From NCBI RefSeq assembly GCF_947495325.1, contig NZ_CANLYK010000006.1, positions 1 through 64,000 of the forward strand: a DNA stretch of 64,000 nt, read 5' to 3'. This stretch comes from an uncultured Allomuricauda sp. GTDB lineage: Bacteria > Bacteroidota > Bacteroidia > Flavobacteriales > Flavobacteriaceae. A program made the position numbers and the translations under genes. The notes under the pieces are model-generated. The model saw only the letters and a program-made list of their open reading frames with translations, did no database searches and had not been told where the DNA came from. Positions 61,207 to 64,000 of this stretch are shown in pieces. The number at the start of each line of letters is the position of its first letter. Position 1 is the first letter of the stretch.

Positions 61207-61861
61207 AGAGGGTCAAAAAATTATAATTGTCACTTTTCTTATTGTGGTTACCATTTTATTTTCCGCTCAACATTTCATCAACATTGAGTGGCTAAAAATA
61301 GCTGTTCAAATTGCGGCCCTGATTTTATTGATTTTGATATTACAATTCTTTAGAAATCCGAAAAGACCCATCACCCCAAATTTCAATGAAATACTTGCTC
61401 CGGTAGATGGTAAAGTTGTTGTTGTTGAAGAGGTGGAAGAACCTGAATATTTCAAGGGCAAACGCCGACAGGTTTCTATATTTATGTCTCCTTTGAATGT
61501 TCATGTTACACGCTATGCGGCCAGCGGTACGGTTACCTACTCAAAATATCATCCAGGAAAATATTTGGTTGCTTGGCACCCCAAATCAAGTACAGAAAAT
61601 GAACGCACTACAGTTGTTCTACACACTCCCAAATTTGGAGAAATTGGATACAGACAAATTGCGGGTGCACTTGCACGCCGCATCGTGAATTATGCGGAGG
61701 AAGGCGAACAAGTAACCCAAGGACAAGACGCTGGATTTATTAAATTTGGTTCTAGAGTGGATTTGTTATTACCATTAGATTGTGATATAGCCGTAAAACT
61801 GGGCCAAAAAGTGGTTGGAGCCAAGACTTGCATTGCAGCTCTTAGAAAAAAGGATGACTAG
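61196..61861 (+). CDS. psd: Phosphatidylserine decarboxylase family protein
   Basis: APVDGKVVVVEEVEE, IFMSPLNVHVTRYAASG, FGSRVDLLLP. Confidence 0.94.
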   Translation: MFHKEGQKIIIVTFLIVVTILFSAQHFINIEWLKIAVQIAALILLILILQFFRNPKRPITPNFNEILAPVDGKVVVVEEVEEPEYFKGKRRQVSIFMSPLNVHVTRYAASGTVTYSKYHPGKYLVAWHPKSSTENERTTVVLHTPKFGEIGYRQIAGALARRIVNYAEEGEQVTQGQDAGFIKFGSRVDLLLPLDCDIAVKLGQKVVGAKTCIAALRKKDD

Positions 61862-62117
61862 TAAAGCATTACATAAAAAGTTTGAAGAGGCGGTAGCTTA
61901 TGTAAATAGCTATAAAGAACCTCTTCCAGCTGATCTTTTGCTAAAACTGTACGCCTATTATAAAGTAGCAAACAGAAATTTTGGAAATCCTGGGAGTAAA
62001 ACCCCACTTATAAACGCTTTTAAGGCAAACGCCATGATTCAAGCGCAAAACATCAGCATTAAAGAAGCAATGAAATCTTACGTAGAATTGGTTGAAAAGG
62101 AAATTAAGAAGCCCTAA
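61854..62117 (+). CDS. Acyl-CoA-binding protein
   Basis: MTSKALHKKFEEAVAYVNSYKEPLPADLLLKLYAYYKVANRN; overlaps the psd 3' end by 8 nt. Confidence 0.85.
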   Translation: MTSKALHKKFEEAVAYVNSYKEPLPADLLLKLYAYYKVANRNFGNPGSKTPLINAFKANAMIQAQNISIKEAMKSYVELVEKEIKKP

Positions 62118-62181
62118 GAAGCTAATTCTAAGGTCATATCCTCGTTTTCAAAATAGGCGAAATATATTCCCTAGAATTCTA

Positions 62182-64000
62182 TTATTTAGGTTGTTCCATT
62201 TGAACAATAATTGATTTACTAACTGGAGTATTGCTTTTGTCCGCGTACAAACCAATAGGAACCAAAATGTTGGTTTCCGGAAAATAGGCACATAAATTTC
62301 CAGAAGGAATATTGTATGGAATTACCTTAAACTTTTCTGCCCTGCGTTCCTTTCCTTCATAAAAACTGGTCAAATCCACTACTTGTTCGGATTTTAAATG
62401 CATATTTTCCATATCCTTTGGGTTCATAAAAACCACCCTTCGCTCTCCATAAATACCCCGATATCTGTCATTCATTCCATAAATAGTGGTATTGAATTGA
62501 TCGTGACTGCGTACCGTCATTAAAATAAATTCATTGGGTTTTAAATTATGTTCGGGAAGTTTACAGATTGAAAACTGTGCTTTTCCCCCAGGCAATTTTG
62601 AAAAATCCGCTTCCCGAGCATTGTTTGGTAGGTAAAACCCAGAACCTTCAGATTTTTTTGAATAATCCTGATATCCTTGAAATACTTGGGAAATTTTTTC
62701 TCTAACCAAATCATAATTACTTCCTAGGGCTTTCCAATCAATTTTGGAACTATCCTTAAAGTAATAACTTGCAATGCTTGCCACAATCTCAGGTTCGCTC
62801 TTTAAATTTTCACTGGCCGGTTCCATCCTTCCCATACTTTGATGCACCTTACCCATACTATTTTCAACAGTTACAAACTGTTTCTTATCCTTTTCTGTTC
62901 TGCCCAAAGTAGGTAAAATCAAAGCAGTTTTCCCGGCTGTAAGGTGTGTACGATTCAACTTTGTGCTAATCGAAACCGTTAAATCACAGCTTTGAAGTGC
63001 TTTTGAAGTGTATTCAGTATCGGAAGCCGCAGAAACAAAGTTTCCTCCCAAGGCCACAAAAACCTTGGCTTTTCCATCATGCATTGCTTTAATGGCATGT
63101 ACTGTGTCCAAACCTTCCTTCACCGGAGGTCTAAAACCAAATACCTGTTCAATAGATTTGTTTAGCGGTTCTGAAACATGATGCATAATTCCTACGCTCC
63201 TATCTCCCTGTACGTTACTATGTCCACGTACAGGGCAGGTTCCTGCTCCTTTTTTACCAATACTGCCTTTGAGCAATAATAGATTCACACATTCCTTAAT
63301 ATTTTCCACTCCATTTTTGTGCTGTGTGAGTCCCATAGCCCAGCAAATGATAATTTTTGATTTTTTTGCCAATACATCGACCGCACTATCTATCTTGGAA
63401 GAACTTACTCCAGATAATTCAAGTAATTTATTCTCATTCTGATTCTCCAAATCATCCAACAGTTCTTGATATCCATTTGTTTTGGAAGAGATAAATTCAG
63501 TATCAAAAACCTTTTCCCCATCTTTATGCTGTTTTGCCAAACGCTTCATAATCAACTTTAACAAGGGAACATCTTGATTTATTTTCACCTGAAGAAAAAT
63601 ATCGGTAAGGGTTGTTCCAGAGCCCAAAATCCCACTGATTTCCTGCGGATTTTTAAATCTGTTCAATCCACTTTCAGAAAGTGGATTAATGGTAATAATC
63701 TTACCTCCATTTTCTTTGCATTTTTGTAAAGCGGATAACATTCTAGGGTGATTGGTACCTGGGTTTTGGCCAATTACCATTACAACCTCTGCTTCAGGAA
63801 AGTCTTCCAATATAACAGAGCCTTTGCCAATACCCAAGGTTTCTGAAAGCCCCACCCCACTGGATTCATGGCACATATTTGAACAATCCGGCATATTATT
63901 GGTGCCAAAGGCACGTGCAAAAAGGCCATATAGAAAAGCAGCTTCATTGCTAGAACGCCCAGAGGTGTAGAAAATGGCTTCATCAGGAGAATCTAAATTG
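62182..64000 (-). CDS. FdhF/YdeP-like molybdopterin oxidoreductase, 5' end beyond the window
   Basis: The frame stays open upstream of the track start 63894: ...SPDEAIFYTSGRSSNEAAFLYGLFARAFGTNNMPDCSNMCHESSGVGL..., MVIGQNPGTNHPRM, TCPVRGHSNVQGDR. Confidence 0.9.
   Translation of the reverse strand, partial: NLDSPDEAIFYTSGRSSNEAAFLYGLFARAFGTNNMPDCSNMCHESSGVGLSETLGIGKGSVILEDFPEAEVVMVIGQNPGTNHPRMLSALQKCKENGGKIITINPLSESGLNRFKNPQEISGILGSGTTLTDIFLQVKINQDVPLLKLIMKRLAKQHKDGEKVFDTEFISSKTNGYQELLDDLENQNENKLLELSGVSSSKIDSAVDVLAKKSKIIICWAMGLTQHKNGVENIKECVNLLLLKGSIGKKGAGTCPVRGHSNVQGDRSVGIMHHVSEPLNKSIEQVFGFRPPVKEGLDTVHAIKAMHDGKAKVFVALGGNFVSAASDTEYTSKALQSCDLTVSISTKLNRTHLTAGKTALILPTLGRTEKDKKQFVTVENSMGKVHQSMGRMEPASENLKSEPEIVASIASYYFKDSSKIDWKALGSNYDLVREKISQVFQGYQDYSKKSEGSGFYLPNNAREADFSKLPGGKAQFSICKLPEHNLKPNEFILMTVRSHDQFNTTIYGMNDRYRGIYGERRVVFMNPKDMENMHLKSEQVVDLTSFYEGKERRAEKFKVIPYNIPSGNLCAYFPETNILVPIGLYADKSNTPVSKSIIVQMEQPK

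Noticed and set aside
63780-63983. Minus-strand ORF 63780..63983 upstream of the oxidoreductase
   Set aside because: Out of frame with the real gene, whose own frame stays open to the window end.

Overview
This is a chromosomal window from a Flavobacteriaceae-type (Bacteroidota) genome, judged from gene order, TAnnTTTG-type promoters and the near absence of Shine-Dalgarno (SD) sequences. Most of it is core housekeeping DNA. Minus strand, left part: the 3'-truncated N-terminal part of a thrombospondin type-3-like Asp-rich repeat protein; a small block of unknown genes; an SDR oxidoreductase; rpoC-rpoB-rplL-rplJ-rplA-rplK-nusG-secE; tRNA-Trp; tuf; tRNA-Thr, -Gly, -Tyr and -Thr; then hpf-xerC-rpsU. 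Next come an acyl-CoA dehydrogenase, a ComEA-like HhH protein, an AGCS symporter, a K+ channel, thioredoxin and rhodanese genes, and a DUF1501/DUF1800 pair. Plus strand: prfC, a MarR/nitroreductase/YceI cluster, a complete trpEGDCFBA operon, ddl, coaD, a PAS-histidine kinase with a response regulator, an M14 peptidase, pyrE, rsfS, ftsH, a LUD-domain gene, cdsA, psd and an ACBP gene. The window ends inside a minus-strand FdhF/YdeP-type molybdopterin oxidoreductase. The most interesting observations are: (1) a palindromic repeat inserted in frame inside trpF, with a related palindrome filling the trpC-trpF gap; (2) an unannotated trp attenuator with a WWW leader peptide that appears to be leaderless; (3) an exceptional 11-nt SD in front of rpsU, preceded by a 5'-terminal hairpin; (4) a terminator hairpin embedded in the first codons of the ComEA-like gene; (5) a perfect palindrome overlapping the MarR promoter; (6) an unusual TVGFS selectivity filter in a K+ channel; (7) a standalone lipoyl-like domain gene in a small uncharacterised cluster. 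All family calls are from reading the translations; no searches were run.
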